A stretch of DNA of 64,000 nt. Origin: Pseudomonas piscis (GTDB taxonomy: Bacteria; Pseudomonadota; Gammaproteobacteria; Pseudomonadales; Pseudomonadaceae). A model generated the notes under the pieces. The model worked only from the letters and a program-made list of their open reading frames with translations. It was not told where the DNA came from and did no database searches. The stretch lies in NCBI RefSeq assembly GCF_009380155.1, contig NZ_WHUV01000002.1:248001-312000 (forward strand), given 5' to 3'. Numbering within the stretch: the first letter of the stretch is position 1; the number at the start of each line of letters is the position of its first letter. This document shows, in pieces, positions 29,024 to 36,692 of the stretch. The position numbers were made by a program, and so were the translations under genes.

Positions 29024-29935
29024 ATGAATCCAGTTGATATCGAAGCGGTGGACCTCAACCTGCTCCGGGTGTTCGTCGCCTTGATCGAGGAGGGCGGGGC
29101 CAGTCGGGCCGCCATTCGCCTTGGGGTCACCCAGCCGGCGGTCAGCGCCGCCCTCGGGCGCCTGCGGGACATCTACGGCGATCCGCTGTTCGAGCGCACC
29201 GGCCGTGGCCTGCGCCCGACCACCCGGGCCAATGAGCTGGCGCCGCTGATCGGCGAGGCTATCGATCGTTGCCGCCTGGCCCTGAGCCTGTCGGTGGGCG
29301 GCCGGGAGACCCGTGGCCGGACCATTACCATCGGCCTTTCCGACGACAGCGAGATCGCCCTCGGGCAACAGATCCTGGCGGCGGTGGAGCAGCGCTTGCC
29401 CGGGCTGCGGATCATCTTCCGCCAGACCCACAGCGGCGTGGTGCAGGACATGCTCATGGGCCACAAGGTCGATATCGCCATCAGCGCCGGCGGCTTCTCA
29501 TCCCAACTGGTGACCCGCACCCGCCTGGGCCGGGGCAACTACCTATGTATCGCCGATGCCCACAACTCGATCCCCCAGAGCGCCGCAGACTACGCGGGGC
29601 GCCCGCACCTGCTGGTGTCCTCGGCCGGCTACGTGGGCATCGTCGACGAAGGGCTGAACGCCGCCGGCTACAAGCGCACGGTCAAGGTCTCGACCTCGCA
29701 CTTTGCCGCCGTGCCGTTCCTGCTGGTGGGCTCCAGCCTGATCACTACCGTGCCGACCCACGCCGCCCGGGCGATGGCGCGGATCACCTCGTTGCAAACC
29801 TTTCCCTGTCCCGTGCCGATGCCGTCCTACGAGCTGGAGATCGGCATGCGCGTGGGCAGCAAGCACGATGAAGCGATGCAGGTGGTCAAGGCGCTGATCC
29901 TGGATTGCATCAAGGAGCATTTCTTTTTGCAGTGA
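29024..29935 (+). CDS. LysR-family transcriptional regulator
   Basis: A 303-residue LysR regulator: HTH at residues 8-65 (DLNLLRVFVALIEEGGASRA, VTQPAVSAALGRLRDIYGDPLF) and a NodD/PbpR-like effector-binding domain. It is divergent from the PBP cassette with 187 bp between them, holding a palindrome with LysR features. The simplest reading is that it controls the PBP genes in response to an unknown signal; autoregulation is also likely. Confidence 0.87.
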   Translation: MNPVDIEAVDLNLLRVFVALIEEGGASRAAIRLGVTQPAVSAALGRLRDIYGDPLFERTGRGLRPTTRANELAPLIGEAIDRCRLALSLSVGGRETRGRTITIGLSDDSEIALGQQILAAVEQRLPGLRIIFRQTHSGVVQDMLMGHKVDIAISAGGFSSQLVTRTRLGRGNYLCIADAHNSIPQSAADYAGRPHLLVSSAGYVGIVDEGLNAAGYKRTVKVSTSHFAAVPFLLVGSSLITTVPTHAARAMARITSLQTFPCPVPMPSYELEIGMRVGSKHDEAMQVVKALILDCIKEHFFLQ

Positions 29936-30013
29936 GAGGGACCTATTTACTCGAACGGATGTTAGAAAGCCGGAGTCAACCAGCTATCAGCGGCTCCACC
30001 TTCCAGCTTGGCT

Positions 30014-30613
30014 TTAATTTGAGTCGATTAGTCGGCGGACATAATCCATTGGAAGTTCAGTCGCTTTGCGTTCCGGTACCTTGATACCCGGAAAGATCTT
30101 GGCCACGCCTATGGCCAAGGTCATGCAGTCGTTGGCACCTAAGCTATAGCCTAGGAGCAACGGACCGGCAGACGTCATGTTTCCGGCGATTTGCTCCATC
30201 GAGGGACGAGCGAGCGCGAAAGCCCTGTCGTAATCCCCTTGGTTTACGGCGAGAACCAGGCACTGCTCTTGAGCATGCGTATAGCGTTCCTCGGTAAGGT
30301 ATCCCGAAACATTCGGGATCAGGCCGGTGTAGGTCAACAGGGTTTGCGCCAATGGGGCGCTCGTGGTGTGGCCGATGGTGTAGTAGGTACGGTGCCCGGA
30401 GACGGCGGAGCGAGTGCTGAAGGCGAGGAACATATGGCCGGGAACACTAGCTGTTCCCGATGGACGAGCACAGATGAGTATCTCGCGCTCAAGCCCGTCG
30501 GCATCTGATTTCACCCGCAGATCCAGTTCCTTGTGTGGACCGGCCTGTGCGGCTGCAGAGGCCAGCAGTGCAAGGACTCCGAGGGTACGGGTCAGTATCG
30601 GCTTGAACGGCAT
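30014..30613 (-). CDS. Secreted protein, possible permuted papain-like hydrolase
   Basis: A 199-residue protein with a signal peptide (LGVLALLASAAAQA, cleavage near residue 24). Two stretches stand out: VPGHMFLAFS with His60, and LGANDCMTLAIG with Cys163. A His followed by a late Cys in an NxC setting is the order of circularly permuted NlpC/P60-like (papain-fold) hydrolases, so a secreted peptidase or amidase is possible (inference; no similarity search made). GGAG lies 8 bp before the ATG. It starts 13 bp after the stop of the large repeat protein and is surely in its operon. Confidence 0.72.
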   Translation of the reverse strand: MPFKPILTRTLGVLALLASAAAQAGPHKELDLRVKSDADGLEREILICARPSGTASVPGHMFLAFSTRSAVSGHRTYYTIGHTTSAPLAQTLLTYTGLIPNVSGYLTEERYTHAQEQCLVLAVNQGDYDRAFALARPSMEQIAGNMTSAGPLLLGYSLGANDCMTLAIGVAKIFPGIKVPERKATELPMDYVRRLIDSN

Positions 30614-30626
30614 AGTAAGAGCTCCG

Positions 30627-32624
30627 TTAACACCAGGGTAAACAAACACGCTTGCCACCGATTTTGCCCAGTACCATTGGTCGTGGCTGGGGCAGAATCT
30701 GGCCCGGATTGTTGAAGACTGAATTTGGCCCACCGAAGACTTGCTGGGGATTGTTGAAAAACGAATTGGGCCCGCCCAGCACCTGATTGGGATTATTGAA
30801 GACTGAATTTGGACCACCCCATATCTGACCAGGGTTGCGAGCGAAAGAGTTGTCGCCGCCCCATATCTGGTCGGGGTTGTGAATGACTGAGTTAGGCCCG
30901 CCAGCAATCTCCCCGAGGCTTCGTGCTACCCAACCGTTTTTACCAATCAGATCGTTGCTGTCACCAAAGCATCCGCTGCCGCCAATGCCCTCATTGAAGC
31001 ATTTTGTAAGCTCGCGCATGGTGAGGCGGCTAGCCATGCAGCCAGCAGCGGAATACGGTTCACCGCCTGTGGCGGCGACGCACTGAACTGCTATTTGCTG
31101 TTCGGGATTGAGATTCAAGGCCATCAGGTTGGTACCGGCACAGACTGCGGTAGCCGTGGGATCACCACCACTTTCGGCGGCGCAACGTATGGCGATTTGT
31201 TGTTCGCGACTGAGATTCTTGGTCACTAGGTCGCCAGCTGCGCAAGCGGCAAAGGCACTGGTATCGCCCTCTGAGTCATGGGCGCACTTAAGCACGGCCT
31301 TTTGATCATTCGACAGGTTCTTCCCGGCAAAAGCGTTGCCAGCGCAGCTGAAAAAGTCGTTGGTGTCGCCTTTTGACTGCATGGCGCACTGAGCGACGAC
31401 TCGCTGGTCCTCTGACGCTTTGATCGACAACTGGCCGGCGGCGCAAGAGGCAAATGCGCTACTGTCTTTTGACTCTACAGCGCATCGCAGGACCGCCTGC
31501 TCCGACTGCCCCATGACACTTGGCGCAGCGCAGTTGGCAAAAGACTCGGGATCGCCGGCAGTCGTGCCGCATTGAATGATGGCTCGCTGCTCGGAACTAA
31601 GCTCAATGGCAGGTATCGTCAGGCCCGTACAACTGATGAAAGCTTCTGGGTTGCCCTTGGCACTGAGGGAACACTGGACAGCTTTGCGTTGGTTCTCGGG
31701 GAGAGTGAGCCCGAAGTTTGGTGCGGCGCATTTGCTGAAGTCCAGAGCAGTGCGATTGCTGACGGCGCAGTCCAGAAGTGCCTGGTCGCGCTGGGGCAAG
31801 ATGATTTTCTGACCTGCACAACCTGCGAAGCGACTAACGTCAGCACCTACTAGTCTTGCGCATTCCCTGGCCAGGCGCATTGGTTCACTCTGAAGCGCTG
31901 CCGGTAAGCCAAACTGTTGTTGTCCTGGAACTGGGCCTGACCAAGCGTCGAGCCCCATCTGTGGAAGCAGGGTGCAGGGCATGGGGCCCATCGGCCCCTG
32001 GCAGACGGGAGATCGTCCGAACGGGGTATTTACATTGCCGACGACATTTAGCTGTTGCAGATTTGGCGCCGCTGGTGGAGCTAGATTCATCGATTGTTGA
32101 AGAATGAAGACCTTCACCTGGGTACATGGTCCTGGTCCAAGCGGGCCAGCACAGATCGGCCCCATAGGTGTAGTGGTCAGAACTGGCAGAAGGATGGTGT
32201 TCTCGGCTTCGCTGGCCATGGCGATCCACATCGCTACGTCATAGCACGGACCTGGACCTAAAGGGCCGGAGCAGATTGGTCCTACTTGTGGATGGAAGTT
32301 TATTGGGGGCGCCATATGAATCATGGCCGCACGCTGCTGTAGTCCGATGTAGCGATTCACTGACTCACACATCGCCGGGCCGACCGGACCTTCACACATC
32401 GGCCCGAAGGTAGGGTCATTGCCGACCTGCATGCCAATCGGTTTCATGCCGTAATAGCCTGGTGTCACTGGACTGGGTACGGGACCGGGAATGAATACAG
32501 GCGGGCCGCCCTGCGCTATTGAAGCGAAGAACAAAAGGATGAGCAGGACACCCATTGGTAGCGCAAACTTCTTACGCCCTTGAGCACCCTGTACTAGGTG
32601 GGGCGCATAACAATCCTTGTCCAT
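30627..32624 (-). CDS. Secreted Cys-rich protein with three distinct repeat arrays
   Basis: A 665-residue protein with an N-terminal membrane/signal segment (PMGVLLILLFFASIAQG, residues 23-39). Residues 74-217 hold four copies of a G-P-x-C-x-G-P-x-G-P-x-x-C motif. Residues 250-553 hold about nine units of 29-34 residues, each with two Cys about 13 apart (for example AVLKCAHDSEGDTSAFAACA). Residues 575-644 hold five units of 14 residues (GGPNSVFNNPGQIL type). It ends CLPWC. With so many Cys it should be exported and disulfide-bonded. AAGGAG lies 7 bp before the ATG at 32624. Lower GC than the flanks suggests horizontal gain. I do not recognise the family. Confidence 0.8.
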   Translation of the reverse strand: MDKDCYAPHLVQGAQGRKKFALPMGVLLILLFFASIAQGGPPVFIPGPVPSPVTPGYYGMKPIGMQVGNDPTFGPMCEGPVGPAMCESVNRYIGLQQRAAMIHMAPPINFHPQVGPICSGPLGPGPCYDVAMWIAMASEAENTILLPVLTTTPMGPICAGPLGPGPCTQVKVFILQQSMNLAPPAAPNLQQLNVVGNVNTPFGRSPVCQGPMGPMPCTLLPQMGLDAWSGPVPGQQQFGLPAALQSEPMRLARECARLVGADVSRFAGCAGQKIILPQRDQALLDCAVSNRTALDFSKCAAPNFGLTLPENQRKAVQCSLSAKGNPEAFISCTGLTIPAIELSSEQRAIIQCGTTAGDPESFANCAAPSVMGQSEQAVLRCAVESKDSSAFASCAAGQLSIKASEDQRVVAQCAMQSKGDTNDFFSCAGNAFAGKNLSNDQKAVLKCAHDSEGDTSAFAACAAGDLVTKNLSREQQIAIRCAAESGGDPTATAVCAGTNLMALNLNPEQQIAVQCVAATGGEPYSAAGCMASRLTMRELTKCFNEGIGGSGCFGDSNDLIGKNGWVARSLGEIAGGPNSVIHNPDQIWGGDNSFARNPGQIWGGPNSVFNNPNQVLGGPNSFFNNPQQVFGGPNSVFNNPGQILPQPRPMVLGKIGGKRVCLPWC
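30693..30902 (-). repeat. In-gene array: five 14-residue repeats
   Basis: Five 42-bp units encode GGPNSVIHNPDQIW, GGDNSFARNPGQIW, GGPNSVFNNPNQVL, GGPNSFFNNPQQVF and GGPNSVFNNPGQIL. Asn/Gly/Pro-rich units of this length suggest a stacked or extended surface structure. Confidence 0.9.
30966..31877 (-). repeat. In-gene array: about nine two-Cys repeats of 29-34 residues
   Basis: Units run from residue 250 to 553. The shared pattern is hydrophobic-C-A-x(10-12)-F-x-x-C-A-x(10)-L-S-x-E-Q. The last unit is degenerate (KCFNEGIGGSGCFG). Each unit probably closes one disulfide across a helical hairpin. Confidence 0.88.
31974..32405 (-). repeat. In-gene array: four GPxCxGPxGPxPC motifs
   Basis: Motifs FGPMCEGPVGPAMC, VGPICSGPLGPGPC, MGPICAGPLGPGPC and RSPVCQGPMGPMPC occur at 40-50 residue spacing, each followed by a helix of about 15 residues in the first three. 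Confidence 0.88.
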
Positions 32625-32644
32625 GGGTAGCTCCTTGTTCGGTC

Positions 32645-32671
32645 TTATCTCGTACTGGAAATACGAGATAA
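32645..32671. promoter_or_regulatory. Perfect 10-bp inverted repeat in the leader of the repeat-protein gene
   Basis: TTATCTCGTA and TACGAGATAA around a 7-base loop lie 20 bp before the start codon, just upstream of the ribosome-binding site. It may be an operator or a leader hairpin affecting translation. Confidence 0.55.
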
Positions 32672-32923
32672 CGCGAGGAGAAAGGGACATGGCTTCTGGC
32701 CATATCGTGCAGCTTAGCAGCGCATCCAGGGACTGCTGACTTTCTACAAGTCTCTTTTGTAGAGGGCGACCTTGGACCAGAGTCCAATCCTGAGGACTGT
32801 CCCTGATGGCCAGGTTGGATTCGCTAAAAACGACTAGGCTTCGAGCAAAAACGAGCAAGGGCTCGTCACACGCTGCCACCCTTCATTCGGGGCAGGCATT
32901 GCATGTACCGCAAGGAGCCACCA

Positions 32924-33373
32924 ATGACCGCTTTATCCTGGACCCAGGTCCGTGAAATGCCCGGCGAATCACTGGAGTTCGGCGCCGCCCATGTGCGTTG
33001 TGCCTGGCGTCGCCACACCCTGGCGGCGCACAAGTTCGCCAGCCTGGAGCATGCTTTCGTCAGCAGCCCCCACGCGCTGCCGAGGCTCTTGCAGGACGTG
33101 GGCGGCAACCCCAATGCCCGCCAGCACGAGGAGCGTGGAACAGCGGTGTTTGCTGCGGTGTGGTACCCGACAGGGCAGTGGGCGATCTTGTGCGACGCGA
33201 CCCGCGCCACCCTGGTGCCTCGCGCCGCAGTCGAGGCACTTGCGGCCTGCGGGCAACGCGATGACCGTGTTACCGAAGCGCTGCGGGTGCTTTTTGCGGC
33301 AGCGCCGGCGAGTCTTTTGCGGACGCTGGACGAGGCTTTTTATCGTTTGAATATCGCGCGACCTACTGCCTGA
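32924..33373 (+). CDS. Hypothetical protein
   Basis: A 149-residue soluble protein starting MTALSWTQVREMPGESLEFG. AAGGAG at 32912-32917 fixes the start at 32924 rather than 21 bp upstream. The middle (GTAVFAAVWYPTGQWAILCDAT) looks like beta strands and the end is helical. I do not recognise the family. It is convergent with the oxygenase gene and divergent from the repeat-protein operon, and its base composition returns to the chromosomal average. Confidence 0.62.
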   Translation: MTALSWTQVREMPGESLEFGAAHVRCAWRRHTLAAHKFASLEHAFVSSPHALPRLLQDVGGNPNARQHEERGTAVFAAVWYPTGQWAILCDATRATLVPRAAVEALAACGQRDDRVTEALRVLFAAAPASLLRTLDEAFYRLNIARPTA

Positions 33374-33419
33374 AAGTTGCATCTGCCTGCCGATCAACTC
33401 GGTTAAATCGCACGTTGTT

Positions 33420-34085
33420 TCAAACACCGAAGTTGAAAGCGATGGATATTCTTGGCCGGTTGCCTGAATAGCGTTGCACCGAATGCAAAAGCCATGAGGG
33501 AAACATCAGGAAGGTGCCACTTTCCGGAACTTGGGTGATGCCAAAGCCCGCAGCCAAACAGTCCTTGATGCGCATGCGCAGTGCCGGGTTATAAGTCGAG
33601 GCGATCATGCCCCTGGGGTCGATGAATTCGATATCGCCTCCCACCTGCAGTTGCTCTTCGCGCCCGCCGGTATCGACCCAATAGACCCCGGACCAGAATG
33701 CCCCGGGGTGCCCATGCAGTGCATTGGCATGGCCGGCTTGATTGACGTTGACCCAGGCGTTGATCTTCCACTCGAAGTTGGGTTCGACCAGGCCGTATTG
33801 TTCGCTGTGCACCGCAGTGAGTTGGCTGGCGAAGTCCTTGGCGAATTGCACCAGGGATTCGCAAGTCGTGCCTCCCCAGAGGTTGAAATCGCTCGCCGAT
33901 TGCCAGCCGCCGTCGTTGCTGTGCTGCGCGCCGCGCAGGTCCTGGGCCATGCGGCTGTCGATCAGGGCCTTGAGTTGCACATTCAGCGCTTGGGCATCGG
34001 GGTGGCGCAGGCTCGCTACCGGCGTGGCGAACAGATGGCGGATATTGATCAGTTGCGGGTCCACGAGGGTGTTGGCAAGAGGCAT
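33420..34085 (-). CDS. Putative 2-oxoglutarate/Fe(II) oxygenase (TIGR02466-like)
   Basis: A 221-residue protein resembling the putative 2OG-Fe(II) oxygenases of the TIGR02466 type. ANALHGHPGAFWSGVYWVD supplies the candidate first metal His, and FPSWLLHSVQRYSGNRPRISIAFNFGV holds the distal His and the Arg that binds 2-oxoglutarate. The acidic ligand is not obvious. Substrate unknown. The DUF2388 gene ends 11 bp away downstream on the same strand but lies upstream in transcription (start 34411), so both may form an operon. Confidence 0.72.
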   Translation of the reverse strand: MPLANTLVDPQLINIRHLFATPVASLRHPDAQALNVQLKALIDSRMAQDLRGAQHSNDGGWQSASDFNLWGGTTCESLVQFAKDFASQLTAVHSEQYGLVEPNFEWKINAWVNVNQAGHANALHGHPGAFWSGVYWVDTGGREEQLQVGGDIEFIDPRGMIASTYNPALRMRIKDCLAAGFGITQVPESGTFLMFPSWLLHSVQRYSGNRPRISIAFNFGV

Positions 34086-34096
34086 GTAAATTCCAT

Positions 34097-34411
34097 TTAA
34101 AGTACCAGGATGGCTCTGGCTAGTTGCAGGTCCGAGAGTTGCGAGTCTCCCGTTACTTGGCGAATCCTGGCAAATGCCGCTTCAATGCGGACCCCGCGAA
34201 TATCGCCGTCACTGGCAACGAATGCCGCTGCATCGTCCTTGGCGGCCAGCACGATCTTGTCGTCCTTGAACGAGCCGCTAGTGCCTTTGGACGCACTCAT
34301 GGTGAGACTGACCGAAATATCGGTGGTCATGACGAAACTGGTGGCGTGGGCATGCATGCTCATCAGGCCGCAAACAACACATAACAGGTGGGGAAAGTTT
34401 GGCCGTTTCAT
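34097..34411 (-). CDS. DUF2388 family small secreted protein
   Basis: A 104-residue protein with signal peptide (HLLCVVCGLMSMHAHA). The mature part follows the Pseudomonas DUF2388 pattern: TSFVMTTDISVSLTMSASKG, then DDKIVLAAKDDAAAFVASDG and RGVRIEAAFARIRQ, ending LQLARAIL. Such genes often occur in several copies per genome; function unknown. Start 34411 gives the signal peptide; an in-frame ATG at 34462 would add a hydrophilic tail. Confidence 0.83.
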   Translation of the reverse strand: MKRPNFPHLLCVVCGLMSMHAHATSFVMTTDISVSLTMSASKGTSGSFKDDKIVLAAKDDAAAFVASDGDIRGVRIEAAFARIRQVTGDSQLSDLQLARAILVL

Positions 34412-34717
34412 TGGATCTACGAAGGTTAAGTTGGGGTTAAATTCGGGGGTGAACCCTACCAACGGGTAACCTTCGGCAACCTCAGGGCTTTTGCTAAAGA
34501 TTGTTAAAAAGTGCGATGGGCGGGTCTTTTTTAAACTTTGCAGGCAACTTTCAAGTTGCCCTCAACAGCCAGAAATTGATTATCGGAAACCGCCGCAGCG
34601 GCGCGGCGAATTAAGTGCCGGATCGCCTATTTTCAGCGCTGTTGGCTGGGTTTTCGCCGCCGCCTCTGCTGGTAGAGCAGCGGCGGGGTGCGGTAGCGGT
34701 TTCAGTCGGGGTAGGGG
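34412..34717. other. Intergenic region with a perfect hairpin
   Basis: About 306 bp without a credible gene. GGCAACTT-TC-AAGTTGCC at 34543-34560 is a perfect 8-bp inverted repeat. Poly-T at 34525-34532 precedes it. It could serve as terminator for the membrane-protein operon that ends at 34718 on the reverse strand, but T-runs are on the wrong side for that. Confidence 0.4.
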
Positions 34718-35386
34718 CTATGGCCTGGCGCCCAAGCGCTGCACCTCGGGGAACAGCTGGCCCAGGGTGCGATGGGCCTGGGCCGCCTCCAGGTAGGCGT
34801 AGAGCAGGTCGGTCAGGTCTTCGAAGCCCAGGCGTCGGCCGTCGAGCATGGGATTGCACAGCCACAGGCGGACCCGCATGCCCGCCGCCACGCTCCGGGC
34901 GTTGGGCGCGGCCACGGCCTTGAAGCCGGCCGGGGCCAGCTCTGGCGCGCGCTGGCCGGCGCTCACCGAGAACACCACGGCCAGGCTCAGGTAGCGCTGC
35001 TCCAGTTCGAAGGCATCGAAACAGGTCCAGGGCGTGGGTTCGGTGGCGTTGGCGAACTGCAGGCTGTCGGCGCTCAGTGCCAGCACCCGCTGGCCGTGGC
35101 GTCGGCGCAGGGCCTCGGCCCCCATCAGGCCGGCGAGCCCAGCGCCGAGCAGCAGCGCGCCAGGCACCCAGAACAACAGCTGGGCCGAGTGCAACTGCCA
35201 GGCCGTGGGCAGGCTGGCCAACCAGCCGCCGATGGCCAGCAACAGCACCGAGAGCAGGGCCAGCAGGGCCGCCTGGCCCAGGCAGCGCTCATGAATCTCG
35301 CACTGGCCCTGGGGGCCGTCGGCGGCCGCTTGCAGTTGTTCCAGCAGCGCTTCCTTGCCGGCGTTATCCACGGCCTTGCAGCTCAT
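34718..35386 (-). CDS. Two-helix membrane protein
   Basis: A 222-residue protein with two adjacent transmembrane helices (LAALLSVLLLAIGGWLA region and LLFWVPGALLLGAGLAGLMG) and a cytoplasmic C-terminal domain that has a PH-like strand pattern (LALSADSLQF, TPWTCFDAFELEQ). It overlaps the preceding gene by 23 bp and has the same layout, suggesting the two are duplicated partners that form one membrane complex. Start MSCKAVDNAG at 35386 is chosen over an earlier in-frame ATG that would overlap more. Function unknown. Confidence 0.68.
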   Translation of the reverse strand: MSCKAVDNAGKEALLEQLQAAADGPQGQCEIHERCLGQAALLALLSVLLLAIGGWLASLPTAWQLHSAQLLFWVPGALLLGAGLAGLMGAEALRRRHGQRVLALSADSLQFANATEPTPWTCFDAFELEQRYLSLAVVFSVSAGQRAPELAPAGFKAVAAPNARSVAAGMRVRLWLCNPMLDGRRLGFEDLTDLLYAYLEAAQAHRTLGQLFPEVQRLGARP

Positions 35387-36008
35387 CCAGTTGCTGCTGG
35401 GCGTTGGCGGCCTGGCAGTAGGCGTCCAGCAGGGCCGAGATGTCATCGACGCTGAGTTTTTGCCCGGCGCGCATCAGGCCGGCGGAGTGGATGCGGATCT
35501 GCGGTTGCGGGTCGCGCAGGGCCACTGCCTGGTTGCCGAACAGCTGGCGCACCGGGCGATGGCTGGGCAGCGGGGCGTCGGCGCGCAAGGTCAGTTGTTG
35601 CAGGGTTTGCAGCAGCTCGTCCTTGACCTGGATGTCCACCACGTCGGTGAGGTTGACTGGCGCGCTCAACGGCTCGGCGAACAACTGGCGCCGGGTCAGG
35701 CGCATGAAGACCTGCTGGCCGGCGTTGCGGTGCTGCCAGCTGACCACGGCGAACAGCAGGGTCAGGAACAGGCCGCAGAGCAGCAGGCCGGTCTTGCCCT
35801 GGTGCAGGCCCAGGGCCAGGGCGCCGAGGGACGCGAGGGTCAGCAACGGGCCGAACACCTGGTAGCGGCGGGTGTTGGTGAACTCGCTCTGCTCAGGCAC
35901 GCGCTCGATCACCTGTTGCAGCTCGGCGATCACTCGCTGGCGCTGGGCGGCCTGGGGATGCTCGGCCATGGGCGGGAGGGCGGAATCGGGGTGTTGGGCA
36001 TCGGTCAT
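35364..36008 (-). CDS. Two-helix membrane protein, partner of the next gene
   Basis: A 214-residue protein: hydrophilic N-terminus, two transmembrane helices (VFGPLLTLASLGALALGLHQ and LLCGLFLTLLFAVVSW) and a cytoplasmic domain with PH-like strands (LTRRQLFAEPLSAPVNLTDV, LLQTLQQLTLRAD). Layout and size match the overlapping downstream protein. Likely operon of two with the small secreted protein gene upstream at 36075-36512. Function not recognised. Confidence 0.68.
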   Translation of the reverse strand: MTDAQHPDSALPPMAEHPQAAQRQRVIAELQQVIERVPEQSEFTNTRRYQVFGPLLTLASLGALALGLHQGKTGLLLCGLFLTLLFAVVSWQHRNAGQQVFMRLTRRQLFAEPLSAPVNLTDVVDIQVKDELLQTLQQLTLRADAPLPSHRPVRQLFGNQAVALRDPQPQIRIHSAGLMRAGQKLSVDDISALLDAYCQAANAQQQLDELQGRG

Positions 36009-36074
36009 GGGGGAGCCTTGGATCAGGGGAGGGAACAAGCACGGGCGGCGCGGGGGCGCTCGCCCGCGTGAGGG

Positions 36075-36512
36075 TCATTGCGCCTTGAGGTAGTCGTTGA
36101 GGAAGGCCTGGGCATTGCCATAGCTGGACAGGTTGTCGTCATAACCCACCTTCAGCGGCTTGGCCTGGCCCGGCAGGTGCAGCTCGCCATAGCCTTCCTG
36201 GAGCACCAGCACCACGAACTTCTGGCCGTCGACCTGGGTGAAATAGCGCGTGTCGCGGGAGGTCTGTTCCACGTTCATCTTCTGGATGCGCATGTTCCAG
36301 TCGTGGTCGGCGTCTTCCACCTGCACCAGCGCCTGGTTGGCGCTGCGCTCGCCGATGCGCAGGGTCCAGACCTTCACCCCGTGCGGGCCGTTGTAGGCCA
36401 CCATCTTGTCCGCCACCTGCGGGCGTTCCTCGGCCTGGGCCATCCCGGCCATCCCGGCCACCAGGGCCAACGCCATGGCCCATGCGGCCGTCCATCGGCT
36501 ATACAAGTGCAT
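36075..36512 (-). CDS. Small secreted hypothetical protein
   Basis: A 145-residue protein with a signal peptide (WAMALALVAGMAGMAQAEE, cleavage near residue 27). The mature part is beta-rich (VKVWTLRIGERSANQALVQV, FVVLVLQEGYGELHL) with no Cys or catalytic motif. AGGAG lies 8-10 bp before the ATG. It precedes the membrane-protein pair by 66 bp on the same strand and may belong with it. Confidence 0.68.
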   Translation of the reverse strand: MHLYSRWTAAWAMALALVAGMAGMAQAEERPQVADKMVAYNGPHGVKVWTLRIGERSANQALVQVEDADHDWNMRIQKMNVEQTSRDTRYFTQVDGQKFVVLVLQEGYGELHLPGQAKPLKVGYDDNLSSYGNAQAFLNDYLKAQ

Positions 36513-36692
36513 CCTTCACGCTCCTGAGAAATTGAAAAGGGGCAGCTATTGAAGTCGGCGCTGGCCGCGCTGCCAAGCACTATGACCGTCGCGCACACTA
36601 AAAATGCCGTCGCTCACAAGTGGCGATGGACAAAGTGTGAGTGGGTTACCATTGGCCACCGCACGCCAGGCAGTCATGGACACGCTTTACCG

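Noticed and set aside
30693..30902. Regularly spaced short repeats that could be taken for a CRISPR array
   Set aside because: The period is 42 bp with no unique spacers, the reading frame is kept, and the units encode 14-residue protein repeats at the end of a gene.
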